In this document: positions 54,534 to 63,746 of the stretch, in pieces
Layout of the letters: the number at the start of each line of letters is the position of its first letter
Position numbering within the stretch: the first letter of the stretch is position 1
Assembly (NCBI RefSeq): GCF_011046245.1
Contig: NZ_CP049241.1
Location: 1,814,001-1,878,000, forward strand
Direction: 5' to 3'
DNA length: 64,000 nucleotides
Source: Allorhizobium pseudoryzae
Lineage (GTDB): Bacteria; Pseudomonadota; Alphaproteobacteria; Rhizobiales; Rhizobiaceae
Position numbers and translations under genes: made by a program
The notes under the pieces: model-generated
Seen by the model: the letters and a program-made list of their open reading frames with translations, nothing else
What the model was told of the DNA's origin: nothing
Databases searched by the model: none

Positions 54534-55493
54534 ATGGCCTCCAAGCTTGAACAATTGCGTTCCATGACCACGGTCGTGGCCGATACCGGTGATATCGAGG
54601 CGGTTGCGCGCCTGAAGCCGGTGGATTGCACCACCAACCCGACCATCGTCCTGAAGGCGCTCGGTACGCCGGTCTTTGCCGACCGCGTCAAGGAAGCCGT
54701 TGCCTGGGGCAAGAGCCAGAGCGGCTCGTCTGAAGCCGTGGTGGCTGCCGTGGCTGACCGTTTGGCAATTTCTGTCGGTGCAGCACTTGCTGAACTGGTT
54801 CCGGGCCGTGTGTCCACGGAAGTGGATGCCGATCTCTCCTTTGATACCGAAGCCTCGATTACCAAGGCGCGTGGCATCATTGCCGCCTACAACGAGCGCG
54901 GCATCGAGCGCGACCGCATCCTGATCAAGCTTGCCTCCACCTGGGAAGGCATCAAGGCGGCGGAAGTGCTGCAGACCGAAGGCATCGATTGCAACCTGAC
55001 GCTGCTCTTCTCCAAGGCCCAGGCGATTGCCTGCGCCGATGCCAAGGCTTTCCTCATCTCGCCATTCGTTGGCCGTATCCTCGACTGGTACAAGAAGTCC
55101 ACCGGTGAGGATTACACCTCCGAGACCGATCCGGGCGTCATCTCGGTGCGGCAGATCTACAACTATTACAAGGCGAACGGCATCAACACGATCGTCATGG
55201 GCGCTTCCTTCCGCAATGCCGGCGAGATCGAAGCCCTGGCCGGCTGCGACCGCCTGACGATCAGCCCGGCGCTGCTCGATGAACTGGACAAGGCGGACGG
55301 CACGCTGGAGCGCAAGCTTTCGCCCGACAATATCACCGAAGATCCGTTCCAGCCGATCGACGAGAAGACCTTCCGCTGGATGCTGAACGAAGACGCGATG
55401 GCGACGGAAAAGCTCTCCGAGGGTATCCGCGCGTTTGCGAAGGATCTGGTCGCTCTGCGCACCATGGTGACCAAGGAACTGGCTGCCGCCTGA
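54534..55493 (+). CDS. tal: Transaldolase
   Basis: 319 residues, TalB-like. The Schiff-base lysine is Lys132 in [13 protein letters not shown], matching the position in E. coli TalB, and [14 protein letters not shown] and [18 protein letters not shown] are other family motifs. It transfers a dihydroxyacetone unit in the pentose phosphate pathway. AAGGAAATTCCGC precedes the ATG. It is a single gene with its own terminator. Confidence 0.96.
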   Translation: MASKLEQLRSMTTVVADTGDIEAVARLKPVDCTTNPTIVLKALGTPVFADRVKEAVAWGKSQSGSSEAVVAAVADRLAISVGAALAELVPGRVSTEVDADLSFDTEASITKARGIIAAYNERGIERDRILIKLASTWEGIKAAEVLQTEGIDCNLTLLFSKAQAIACADAKAFLISPFVGRILDWYKKSTGEDYTSETDPGVISVRQIYNYYKANGINTIVMGASFRNAGEIEALAGCDRLTISPALLDELDKADGTLERKLSPDNITEDPFQPIDEKTFRWMLNEDAMATEKLSEGIRAFAKDLVALRTMVTKELAAA

Positions 55494-55518
55494 CCTTCGC
55501 GACAGTCACGCATGAGAG

Positions 55519-55551
55519 AACGGCTCGCTCGACAAGAGCGGGCCGTTTTTT
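55519..55551 (+). terminator. Terminator of tal
   Basis: 12-bp stem (55519-55530 / 55536-55547) with one G-U pair, GACAA loop, followed by a T6 run. It is located just before the convergent sit operon ends. Confidence 0.9.
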
Positions 55552-56392
55552 ATGGCGATGGTGCGGGTGTTCGTGCTTGCAGCGTCGTGCGGAGAAACGC
55601 CACCACGAACACGAGCGTCATCAGAAGTACGATGGTGGGCGCCGGGGCGCTGTCGAGGAAGAAGCTGAGATAGATGCCGAAAAGGCTGCAGCCGGTGGCG
55701 ATCGCAATTGCGGTCAGCAGCATGGCGTGAAACCGGCGGGTGAGCAGGAAGGCGATGGCGCCGGGGGCGACCAGGAAGGCGACGGAGAGGATGATGCCGA
55801 TCGCCGTCAGGGCGCCAACCACAGTCAGCGAGAGGACCGTCAGCAGGCCGTAATGCAGGAGGCGCACCGGCAGGCCGATGGCTTGCGCGTGCTGGGCATC
55901 GAAGGCGTGCAGCAGCAGGTCCTTGCGCAGGATGCCGAGGAAGAGGGTGCTGGCGAGCGCGATCAGCCCCGTCTCGATCAGATCCTGCGGCGCAATGCCC
56001 AGCATGTCGCCGAACAGAATATGGTCGAGATGCACGTCGCTTTGCACGGCGACGAACATCACCAGCCCAAGGCCAAACATGCCGGAAAAGACGATGCCGA
56101 GCACCGTGTCTTCCTTGATGCGGCTGTTTTCCTTGAGGTACCCCGTAGCAAGCGCGCAGGTCAGGCCGGCGACGAAGGCGCCGAGGCTGAGCGGCAGGGA
56201 GAGCATATAGGCCAGCACGACGCCCGGCAGCACGGCATGCGAGACGGCGTCCCCCATCAGCGACCAGCCCTTCAGTACCAGAAGACAGGAGAGCATCGCC
56301 ATCGGCACGGCGATCATCAGCGTCACCAGGAAAGCGTTCTGCATGAAGGGAAGCTGGAAGGGCAGGGCCAGAAGTTCTAGGGTCTCGCTCAT
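55550..56392 (-). CDS. sitD: Manganese/iron ABC transporter permease (SitD type)
   Basis: 280 residues, ABC-3 family permease with about eight helices. The motif VLKGWSLMGDAVSHAVLPGVVLAYML and IILSVAFLVAPGAIAFLLTRR are conserved. It overlaps the preceding permease gene by 4 nt (ATGA). It is the last gene of a sitABCD operon for Mn(II)/Fe(II) uptake. A longer upstream in-frame extension to 56794 is rejected because it runs through the neighbouring permease gene. Confidence 0.9.
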   Translation of the reverse strand: MSETLELLALPFQLPFMQNAFLVTLMIAVPMAMLSCLLVLKGWSLMGDAVSHAVLPGVVLAYMLSLPLSLGAFVAGLTCALATGYLKENSRIKEDTVLGIVFSGMFGLGLVMFVAVQSDVHLDHILFGDMLGIAPQDLIETGLIALASTLFLGILRKDLLLHAFDAQHAQAIGLPVRLLHYGLLTVLSLTVVGALTAIGIILSVAFLVAPGAIAFLLTRRFHAMLLTAIAIATGCSLFGIYLSFFLDSAPAPTIVLLMTLVFVVAFLRTTLQARTPAPSP

Positions 56393-57249
56393 GCCGGCTC
56401 CTCCAGCGCTTGCGCGCGTTTCCGGCGGGCGGCCAGCAGCCCGTGTTTCGGCGCGAAGACGAAGGCTATCAGGAAGATCAGCGTCTGCAGCACGACGATG
56501 ATGCCGCCGGTTGCGCCGTTGAGGAAATAGCTCGCATAGGCGCCGAAGAAACTGGTGCCGGCCCCGATGGCGGCCGCCATCACGATCAGGCGTTCGAAAC
56601 GGTCGGTGAGCAAGTAGGCCGTCGCGCCGGGGGTGACGACCATCGCAACCACCAGGAAGGCGCCGACGGTCTGCAGTGCGGCCACCGTGGAGGCGGCGAG
56701 CAGCGTGAAGAAGATCGCCTTCAGCACGTCGGGTCTGAGGCCGATGGTGCGAGCATGGTTCTCGTCGAAGAAGGCCACCATCAGGTCCTTCCATTTCAGC
56801 GCCAGAACGGCAAGGCTAATGCCGCCGATCAGCACCAGCTGCAGCGTATCCTCCGGGGTAATCGCGAGGATATTGCCAAGAACGATGGTCTGGATGTTCA
56901 CAGAGGTCGGCGAGAGCGAGACCATGAACAGACCGAGCCCAAAGAAGGAGGTGAAGATCAGCCCGATGATCGCATCTTCCTTCAGCCGCGTGCGCTGGTT
57001 GAGGAAAAGCATGGCGCCGGCGGCCAGTCCGCCGGAGAGAAAGGCGCCGAGCGCAAAGGGCAGCCCCAACATGTAGGCACCGGCGACGCCGGGCACGATG
57101 GCATGCGAGAGGGCATCGCCGATCAGCGACCAGCCTTTCAGCATCAGATAGGCGGAGAGAAAACCGCAGACGCAGCCGACGAGCGTGCTGACCCAGATGG
57201 CGTTCAGCATATAACCATAGGTGAAGGGCTCAAGAAGCATCGGGAGCAT
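56389..57249 (-). CDS. sitC: Manganese/iron ABC transporter permease (SitC type)
   Basis: 286 residues, paralogous to the next permease: [27 protein letters not shown] and [24 protein letters not shown]. Start 57249 (ATG, AAAGG upstream) overlaps the ATPase gene by 20 nt; ATG 57240 is an alternative. The C-terminus is basic and cytoplasmic ([16 protein letters not shown]). It forms the membrane channel with SitD. Confidence 0.9.
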   Translation of the reverse strand: MLPMLLEPFTYGYMLNAIWVSTLVGCVCGFLSAYLMLKGWSLIGDALSHAIVPGVAGAYMLGLPFALGAFLSGGLAAGAMLFLNQRTRLKEDAIIGLIFTSFFGLGLFMVSLSPTSVNIQTIVLGNILAITPEDTLQLVLIGGISLAVLALKWKDLMVAFFDENHARTIGLRPDVLKAIFFTLLAASTVAALQTVGAFLVVAMVVTPGATAYLLTDRFERLIVMAAAIGAGTSFFGAYASYFLNGATGGIIVVLQTLIFLIAFVFAPKHGLLAARRKRAQALEEPA

Positions 57250-58138
57250 CGACCTTTTCCCGCGGCTTTTGCGTCAGAGTGCCTGCGGTGCCGTCGCCAT
57301 AGGTGACGAAGGGGCGTTCGTCATCGGAAATGACGCGCACGCGGCGGGTATCGTCGTCATCGTGCAGATCGGCGCCGCCGAGGATGAAGTGACGCAACAC
57401 GCCGCCAAAGGCCTTTTCGAGGTTCTGTTCGTTGAAGGTGTCTTCCGTGCGCCCGTGGGCGATCACTGTGCCCTTAACGAAAACCGTGCGATCGCAGAAA
57501 TCCGGCACGCTTCCAAGGTTGTGGGTAGAGACCAGCATGACCCGGCCCTCATCGCGCAGCGATTTCAACAGGGTAATGATCTGTTCTTCCGTGGTCACAT
57601 CGACGCCCGTGAAGGGTTCGTCCAGCAGGATCACCTGCCCCTCCTGGGCGAGCGCCCGAGCGAGGAAGACCCGCTTGCGCTGGCCGCCGGACAGTTCGCC
57701 GATCTGGCGTTTGCGGAAGGCCTCCATATTCACGCGGCTGAGGGCTTCCGTGACCATCTGATGGTCGTGGCGAGACGGGATGCGCAGGAAATTCATGTGG
57801 CCGTAGCGGCCCATCATCACCACGTCTTCCACCAGAACGGGAAAGTTCCAGTCCACCTCCTCGGCCTGCGGCACATAGGCGACGAGGTTTCTCCTGAGCG
57901 CCTCTTTGGCCGGTAATCCAAGAACCTGGACGGAGCCGCCGGAGAGCGGGACGAAGCCCATGATCGCCTTGAAGAGCGTCGATTTTCCGGCACCGTTGAC
58001 GCCGACGAGTGCGGTGATCGTTCCTTTGGGGACCGTGAAACTTGCGTGTCTGAGCGCGGTGTGCCCGTTGCGGTAGGACACGGTGACGTCCTCGACCTTC
58101 AGGCCCAGCGGCTGCGGTTTCACCTTGCCCATCATCAT
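57230..58138 (-). CDS. sitB: Manganese/iron ABC transporter ATP-binding protein (SitB type)
   Basis: 302 residues. Walker A is [14 protein letters not shown], the signature is [15 protein letters not shown], Walker B is [12 protein letters not shown], and the switch His is in VSTHNLGS. The C-terminal tail after about 250 contains a His/Asp-rich stretch ([12 protein letters not shown]) that could contact metal. The start overlaps the sitA stop (ATGA). Confidence 0.92.
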   Translation of the reverse strand: MMMGKVKPQPLGLKVEDVTVSYRNGHTALRHASFTVPKGTITALVGVNGAGKSTLFKAIMGFVPLSGGSVQVLGLPAKEALRRNLVAYVPQAEEVDWNFPVLVEDVVMMGRYGHMNFLRIPSRHDHQMVTEALSRVNMEAFRKRQIGELSGGQRKRVFLARALAQEGQVILLDEPFTGVDVTTEEQIITLLKSLRDEGRVMLVSTHNLGSVPDFCDRTVFVKGTVIAHGRTEDTFNEQNLEKAFGGVLRHFILGGADLHDDDDTRRVRVISDDERPFVTYGDGTAGTLTQKPREKVDAPDAS

Positions 58139-59025
58139 TGTGCCAAGCCCTTTGCGATCGTCTCCGTCGTCACCTTCAACAGATCGAGATACGTGGGCAC
58201 GGGGCCATCCGGATCGCTGAGACTGTCGACATAAAGAATGCCACCGTATTTTGCGCCGGTTTCACGGGCCACCTGCTTGGCGGGATCGGGCGAAACCGTG
58301 CTTTCGGAAAAGATCACGTTCACCTGGTTGGCGCGCATCGCGTCGATCACCGCCTTCACCTGCTGCGGCGTTCCCTGGCTGTCGGCATTCACCGGCCAGA
58401 GATAGAGCTCCTTCAGGCCGAAATCGCGTGCAAGGTAGGAGAAGGCGCCTTCGCTCGTCACCAGCCAGCGATGATTGTCCGGCAGCGTCGCGAGCAGGTC
58501 ACGGATCGGCTGGACCGTGGCGCGGATCTTGTCTGAATAGGCCTTGGCATTCTCGGCGTAGAGATCGGCATGGGCAGGGTCGATTGCGGTCAGCGCCTTG
58601 CGGATATTCTCCACGTAGATCAACCCGTTGGTGGGCGACATCCAGGCGTGCGGATTGGGTCTGCCCTGATAGGCACCCCCGGCAATCGCCATGGGCTCCA
58701 CACCCTCGGACACCGTGACGCTCGGCACCTTGCCCAGGTTGACCAGAAACTTCTCGAACCACTGCTCCAGGTTGAGGCCGTTGCGAAGCACGAGATCGGC
58801 ATCGCGGGCGCGCAGGATGTCGCGGGGGGTGGGCTGATAGTTGTGGATCTCCGCACCCGGTTTGGTGATGCTTTCCACCTCGGCCGCATCGCCGGCCACG
58901 TTCTTGGCCATGTCGGCAATGATGGTGAACGTGGTGACGACCTTGGGCTTCTCCGCGGCAAGGGCCGGCGGAACGGCAAGGCTCGCTAGGGCAAGAGCAA
59001 GGATGGCAAGCAGGCGCATTCGCAA
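58135..59025 (-). CDS. sitA: Manganese/iron ABC transporter substrate-binding protein (SitA type)
   Basis: 296 residues from TTG 59025, which is well spaced from GAGGA; ATG 59019 would remove two residues. The signal peptide ends at PPALA. Cluster A-I metal-binding fold: [55 protein letters not shown] (His ligand), [19 protein letters not shown] (His) and [15 protein letters not shown] (Glu), the manganese/zinc-receptor ligand set. Two 17-bp Fur/Mur-like boxes lie just upstream. Confidence 0.93.
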   Translation of the reverse strand: MRMRLLAILALALASLAVPPALAAEKPKVVTTFTIIADMAKNVAGDAAEVESITKPGAEIHNYQPTPRDILRARDADLVLRNGLNLEQWFEKFLVNLGKVPSVTVSEGVEPMAIAGGAYQGRPNPHAWMSPTNGLIYVENIRKALTAIDPAHADLYAENAKAYSDKIRATVQPIRDLLATLPDNHRWLVTSEGAFSYLARDFGLKELYLWPVNADSQGTPQQVKAVIDAMRANQVNVIFSESTVSPDPAKQVARETGAKYGGILYVDSLSDPDGPVPTYLDLLKVTTETIAKGLAQ

Positions 59026-59040
59026 GGAATTGATCCTCTA

Positions 59041-59110
59041 TTGCAACTCATTCGCAATCTAAGCTAACGCGCAAAACGTGGTTGTCAATGCTATTGCAAA
59101 TCATTCGCAA
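59041..59110 (-). promoter_or_regulatory. Two Mur/Fur-like operator boxes upstream of sitA
   Basis: Near-identical 17-bp imperfect palindromes TTGCAACTCATTCGCAA (59041-59057) and TTGCAAATCATTCGCAA (59094-59110), with starts 53 bp apart (about five helical turns). A half-copy TTCGCAA (59019-59025) overlaps the start codon. This fits manganese-responsive Mur (Fur homologue) repression known for rhizobial sit operons. The rest of 59111-59273 shows nothing clear. Confidence 0.65.
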
Positions 59111-59273
59111 TGCAGGGTGCGGGTGCACGCGCTGCGGGCGTCCCATTCTGGAACATAAATAAAGGGTAGCGCAGGGGGGCAAATTAAAGCTTCCTCAAGA
59201 GTAATCGCGCAGGATAGCGGCTGTCTCGAGATGTTTTGCGTGGAGTGGGGTTACGTATGCCGGAGTTCCGGGC

Positions 59274-60434
59274 GTGAAGGGCGTAAAAATACGGCTATCA
59301 CGGACTCTCGTCATCGTGCTGGGCGGCTTTCTCCTTGTCGGAGCAAGCGGTGCTGTGGCCCTCTACCTCGGTGCAGACAAGCTCCTGGGCCCCTCCTACC
59401 AAGAGGTGAATGGCCTGGAATGCACGACACTCCAGCTCGTCAAGATCAAGCGCGACAACGTTTTTTGGGTCCGCAAGTATGTCTTTACCGAGGGCGGTGA
59501 TGGTTCCGCGCGATTGAAGACAGCGTTGCGGGTCGCAAAAGCGGTCCAGGCTGCAGAACATGCCGACCTGGTACAGATCACCGTTCTCGACAAGGCCGGT
59601 CCTACCCAGCGCGCGGCCATGCGTGGGCGGGCGATCGGCGCTCAAGTGGTTTATATTCCCGATCCGAGCAAGGCGCCGGACCCGTCCGATCCGATGTATG
59701 CCGCCTTCTATGTGGAGGGGGCTGCCAGTTCAAACGGTGATTTCTACGGATTGCGCATCGACCCGCCTCTCGAAGACGTCAAGGCCATGGCGGCCTCTCT
59801 CACCGATTCAGCCGATTGCGTTTCGCCCGTGCTGGATGCGCCGGCCGGCCATGACAATGGCCATGGCGCCAAGACCGACAAGAAGGATGCGCATGGCAGC
59901 GGCGACAGCCACGGTAAGAGCGATAGCCATGGCAAGAGCGACGCCCATGGCGAGGAAAAGGCACCGGCAGACGCCAAGGGACATGATGCCGCACCTGCCG
60001 CAGAGGGCGCCGAAACCGGTGAGCATGGTGGCGAGAGCGAAGGCCTGATCAGTTCGCTGACAGGCATGATCTTCGGCAAGTCCTCCGCGGCCGCAACGGT
60101 TGCCGAGGGACATGCGCCCGCGGACAAGGGTGCGGAGACCGCCGCAGCGGCGGATCATTCCGTTCCCAGTCCGGAGCATACGGCGGTGACCGAGGAGCCC
60201 GGTATCTTGACCAAGCTGAAGAGCATGGTCTTTGGAACGGACAAGCCGGAGGTGGCCGAGGGAGCCGGGGTGATGCCCGCGGCGGCATCGGATGGCCATG
60301 CGCCGGAACAGCATGGCGCGGCACCAGCCGCGCATGGAGACGGCATCGACCCGATGAAGGTTGCAGCGCCGACGGATGGCAAGGTCCAGACGGATGCGGG
60401 TTCGTCGTCCGCGCCGGCCAAAGTGACCCACTGA
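59274..60434 (+). CDS. Membrane-anchored His-rich protein of unknown function
   Basis: 386 residues from GTG 59274. One N-terminal membrane helix (about 11-33; TLVIVLGGFLLVGASGAVALYLG) is followed by a folded domain (about 40-190) with two Cys (CTTLQLVKIKRD, SADCVSPVLD), then a long low-complexity tail (about 190-386). The tail holds repeated H-G-K-S-D units (GDSHGKSDSHGKSDAHGEE) and two copies of an SLTGMIFGKS / KLKSMVFGTD-like motif. The His/Asp/Glu-rich tail could bind metal ions, and the gene is back to back with the sit operon. I do not recognise the folded part as a named family. No ribosome binding site stands out. Confidence 0.65.
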   Translation: MKGVKIRLSRTLVIVLGGFLLVGASGAVALYLGADKLLGPSYQEVNGLECTTLQLVKIKRDNVFWVRKYVFTEGGDGSARLKTALRVAKAVQAAEHADLVQITVLDKAGPTQRAAMRGRAIGAQVVYIPDPSKAPDPSDPMYAAFYVEGAASSNGDFYGLRIDPPLEDVKAMAASLTDSADCVSPVLDAPAGHDNGHGAKTDKKDAHGSGDSHGKSDSHGKSDAHGEEKAPADAKGHDAAPAAEGAETGEHGGESEGLISSLTGMIFGKSSAAATVAEGHAPADKGAETAAAADHSVPSPEHTAVTEEPGILTKLKSMVFGTDKPEVAEGAGVMPAAASDGHAPEQHGAAPAAHGDGIDPMKVAAPTDGKVQTDAGSSSAPAKVTH

Positions 60435-60465
60435 CCTTCCCAGCCTTTCCATGTGTCTGAACGCG

Positions 60466-60490
60466 AAAACGGCCCGCCGAAGCGGGCCGT
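60466..60490 (-). terminator. Terminator of lysS
   Basis: 9-bp GC-rich perfect stem (60469-60477 / 60482-60490) with CGAA loop, followed on the minus strand by TTTT. It lies 27 nt past the lysS stop. Confidence 0.8.
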
Positions 60491-60516
60491 CGCAAACCGT
60501 GAATTTCCGGGTCTAA

Positions 60517-62013
60517 TCAGTCCGCCTTGTTGCGGCGGGCCGGGAACAGGATGACGTCGCGGATCGACGGGGCATTGGTCAAGAGCATGATCAGGCGGTC
60601 GACGCCGATGCCGAGGCCACCGGCCGGCGGCATGCCCTGATCGATCGCATCAAGGAATTCGTCGTCCAGCTGCTTGTCCTTTTCGCCGCGCGAATGGGCC
60701 TGCTCAAGCTGTTCCACCATGCGGCGGCGTTGCTCCTCCGGATCGTTGAGTTCGGAGAAGGCATTGCCCACTTCCCAGGCGTTGCAATAGGTCTCGAAGC
60801 GCTCGACCAGACGCGGCTCGCCCGGCACTTCCTTGGCAAAGGGCGAAATGTCCTTCGGGAAATGCGTGACGTGGCTTGGCTGGATCAGCGTGCCTTCCAA
60901 CTTCTCCTCGAAGATGAAGGCCAGGCATTCGCCCCAGGTCCAGTCCTTCTCCACCTCGAAACCGGCGGCCTTGGCGGCAGCGCGGGCTTCTTCGTCGGTC
61001 TTGATCGCCAGGAAATCGATGCCGGTCGCTTCCTTCACCGCATCTGGCATCGGTACGCGCTTGAACGGCCCCTTGAAGGAGAGCGTCTTGTCGCCGAAGG
61101 TGACGTCCGTCGTGCCGTGGATCGAAACGGCCAGCGTCTCGAACAGGCGCTCGACAAGGCCCATCATGTCCTCGTAGTCGGCATAGGCCCAGTAGCACTC
61201 CATCATGGTGAACTCTGGGTTATGCCGGGTCGACACACCTTCGTTGCGGAAGTTGCGGTTGATCTCGAACACCTTGTCGGAGAGGCCGGAGACCAGCGTG
61301 CGTTTCAGAAACAGTTCCGGCGCGATGCGCAGGTACATGTCCATCTTCAGCGTATTGTGGAAGGTCTTGAACGGATCGGCGGTCGCTCCGCCATAAACCG
61401 TCTGCAGCATCGGGGTTTCCACTTCGAGGAACCCTTCGCCTTCCAGGAAACGGCGGAAGCCGGAGACGATCTTCGAGCGCTGCTGGAAGCGCAGCTTGCT
61501 CTCGTCGTTCGACATGATGTCGAGGTGGCGCTTGCGGTAGCGCAGTTCGATATCGGAGACGCCGTGCCACTTTTCCGGCATCGGCAGCAGCGACTTCGTC
61601 AGCATGGTGATTTCATGCGCGTTGATCGTCAGTTCGCCGCGCTTGGTCCGACGCACGACACCCGTGACGCCGATGATGTCGCCGATGTCGATCATCGACA
61701 GCATGTCGCGGGCGCTCTCCGGCGTCGTGTCCTTGTGGGAAAAGATCTGGATCTTGCCCGAGGCGTCACGGATATCCATGAACATGCCGGAATTGCGCGA
61801 GGAATAGACGCGGCCGGCGACCGTCACCACGTCCTGCGTCTCGACGTCCGGCTCCAGGCCTTCGTATTTCTCCGTCAGTTCCGCATTCGTCATCGTCCGG
61901 TGGAAATGCGCCGGATAGACGTCGCCGATCTTGTTGCGCAGCAGCGCCAGTTTCTGGCGGCGCACTTCGGTGGCGTCGGAGGAGAGGGCGGTTTCGGTCT
62001 TCTGTTCGGTCAT
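60517..62013 (-). CDS. lysS: Lysyl-tRNA synthetase, class II
   Basis: 498 residues. An N-terminal OB-fold anticodon domain (about 60-170; VTVAGRVYSSRNSGMFMDIRDASGKIQIF) precedes the class II catalytic core: motif 1 near RSKIVSGFRRFLEGEGFLEVETPMLQ, motif 2 FEINRNFRNEGVSTRHNPEFTMMECYWAY, motif 3 GLGIGVDRLIMLLT. It charges tRNA-Lys in the cytoplasm. It is followed in the same direction by no gene; gltX lies upstream across a repeat element. Confidence 0.97.
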   Translation of the reverse strand: MTEQKTETALSSDATEVRRQKLALLRNKIGDVYPAHFHRTMTNAELTEKYEGLEPDVETQDVVTVAGRVYSSRNSGMFMDIRDASGKIQIFSHKDTTPESARDMLSMIDIGDIIGVTGVVRRTKRGELTINAHEITMLTKSLLPMPEKWHGVSDIELRYRKRHLDIMSNDESKLRFQQRSKIVSGFRRFLEGEGFLEVETPMLQTVYGGATADPFKTFHNTLKMDMYLRIAPELFLKRTLVSGLSDKVFEINRNFRNEGVSTRHNPEFTMMECYWAYADYEDMMGLVERLFETLAVSIHGTTDVTFGDKTLSFKGPFKRVPMPDAVKEATGIDFLAIKTDEEARAAAKAAGFEVEKDWTWGECLAFIFEEKLEGTLIQPSHVTHFPKDISPFAKEVPGEPRLVERFETYCNAWEVGNAFSELNDPEEQRRRMVEQLEQAHSRGEKDKQLDDEFLDAIDQGMPPAGGLGIGVDRLIMLLTNAPSIRDVILFPARRNKAD

Positions 62014-62051
62014 CGGTTGTTTCCTGTCGCGGCGTCTCTGCCGGAAGATTA

Positions 62052-62165
62052 GCCCCTCACCCTAACCCTCTCCCCGCAAGCGGGGCGAGGGGACGGCTGC
62101 GGCGCCTCTGGTGCCCTTCTCCCCGCCTGCGGGGAGAAGGTGCCGGCAGGCGGATGAGGGGCACC
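62052..62165. repeat. RIME-like palindromic repeat between gltX and lysS
   Basis: Two adjacent modules: CCCCTCACCCTAACCCTCTC with an inner CCCCGCAAGCGGGG palindrome (as at 16845 and 51643), and a second CTTCTCCCCGCCTGCGGGGA palindrome ending GCGGATGAGGGGC. It fills the 161-bp gap between the two synthetase genes. Confidence 0.7.
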
Positions 62166-62174
62166 TTGATAGAA

Positions 62175-63632
62175 TTACTTCTCTGCACCCACCATGGAAG
62201 CCACCACGGTTGCGGCGATCTTCAGGCGCTGGCGTACCACGGAGCGGCCGAGCAGCGCCATGCTATCAAACAGCGGCAGCGAGCGCTGGCTGCCCGACAT
62301 GGCGATGAAGAGCGGCGGGGTGACGACGCGCAGCTTCTTGCCGAGCTTGTCGGCAACGGCGCGCAGTTCCTGGTCGATGCTCTCCACTGTCCATTCCGGC
62401 ATCTTTTCGAAATCGGCCTGGACGGTATTGATGATCTCGAGGGTCTCGGCCGGCGAGGTCTTCAGGGCGCCGAAGGAGGCGGGCGTCAGGCCGACATCGC
62501 TCGAGAGCAGGAAACCGCCGAGGTTCGGCAGGTCGCCGAGCTTCGAAATGCGGCTCTGGGCCAGCTTCAGTCCCTCGGTCAGGCGGTCGTTTTCCATCGC
62601 CCAGGTCAGGGTGCGGGCGATGAAGTCCTCCGGCGTCAGCTTTTCGCGCAGCCAGCGACCGTTCAGCCAGTCGAGCTTCTGGATATCGAAGATCGCGCCG
62701 GCCTTCGACAGGGCTTCCGGATCGAACTTCGCCGCCAGTTCGTCCATCGACAGCAGTTCCTCGCCCTCGGCGATCTGGATGAAGAACAGGCCGAGGAAGT
62801 TCATCAACGCTTCCGGCAGGTAACCGAGCGCCGAATAGTACGAGATCGAGGTCGGGTTCTTGCGCTTCGACAGCTTCGATTTGTCGGCATTGCGCATCAG
62901 CGACAGGTGCATGAACACCGGCTGGTCCCAGCCGAAATAGCGGTAGAGCAGGATATGCTTCGGTACCGAGGCCAGCCATTCCTCGCCACGCGCCACGTGG
63001 GTAATCTTCATCAGGTGGTCGTCGATGACGTTTGCCATGTGATAGGTCGGCATGCCGTCGCCCTTGATCAGGACCTGCATGTCGACCGAATCCCACGGTA
63101 TCGACACGTCGCCATAGACGCCGTCGGTGAAATCGCAGGAGCCTTCCGTCGGGATCTTCATGCGGATGACGGAGGTTTCGCCCGCATCCATCTTGGCGGT
63201 GACTTCCTCGGCCGTCAGGTTCAGGCAGTGGCCGTCATACTTCGGCGGCTTGCCGGCGGCGCGCTGCGCCTCGCGCATCTGCTCCAGCCGCTCCGGCGTG
63301 CAGAAACAGCGGAAGGCATGACCCTTGTCCAGCAGTTCCTGGGCGTAGGGCTGGTACATGTCCTTGCGGTCGGACTGGCGGTAGGGGCCGTAGGGACCGC
63401 CGACATCCGGGCCTTCCGCCCAGGTCAGGCCCGTCCAGCGCAGAGCATCAAGCACCTTCTGCTCGAATTCCCGGGTCGAGCGGGTGGCGTCGGTATCCTC
63501 AATGCGCAGAATGAACTCGCCGCCGTGTTTCTTGGCGAAGAGATAGTTGAACAGCGCGATGTAGGCCGTGCCGACATGCGGCTCGCCGGTGGGGGAAGGT
63601 GCGATACGGACGCGAACGCCGGAAGTGCTCAT
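62175..63632 (-). CDS. gltX: Glutamyl-tRNA synthetase
   Basis: 485 residues from ATG 63632; an ATG five codons earlier (63647) also exists. Class I motifs: RIAPSPTGEPHVGTA (HIGH-type) and KLSKRKNPTSI (KMSKS-type). FNYLFAKKHGGEFILRIEDTDATRST and WTGLTWAEGPDVGGPYGPYRQSDR are typical. It charges tRNA-Glu, and in alphaproteobacteria often tRNA-Gln for later amidation. Many rhizobia carry two gltX genes; which copy this is cannot be told. Confidence 0.95.
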   Translation of the reverse strand: MSTSGVRVRIAPSPTGEPHVGTAYIALFNYLFAKKHGGEFILRIEDTDATRSTREFEQKVLDALRWTGLTWAEGPDVGGPYGPYRQSDRKDMYQPYAQELLDKGHAFRCFCTPERLEQMREAQRAAGKPPKYDGHCLNLTAEEVTAKMDAGETSVIRMKIPTEGSCDFTDGVYGDVSIPWDSVDMQVLIKGDGMPTYHMANVIDDHLMKITHVARGEEWLASVPKHILLYRYFGWDQPVFMHLSLMRNADKSKLSKRKNPTSISYYSALGYLPEALMNFLGLFFIQIAEGEELLSMDELAAKFDPEALSKAGAIFDIQKLDWLNGRWLREKLTPEDFIARTLTWAMENDRLTEGLKLAQSRISKLGDLPNLGGFLLSSDVGLTPASFGALKTSPAETLEIINTVQADFEKMPEWTVESIDQELRAVADKLGKKLRVVTPPLFIAMSGSQRSLPLFDSMALLGRSVVRQRLKIAATVVASMVGAEK

Positions 63633-63746
63633 GAGGGCCTGCTTCAACTCGAAAAGCGCCTTGGACGGCGCTGTTTTTGAACGTCGGGATTGGCAGGCCT
63701 TAGCGCATATTCTGCGGGAAGCGTCAAGAATTATGAGGCATATGGC

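Noticed and set aside
59150..59175. GGAAC upstream of the His-rich protein gene
   Set aside because: No CGTT or TT at the required spacing.
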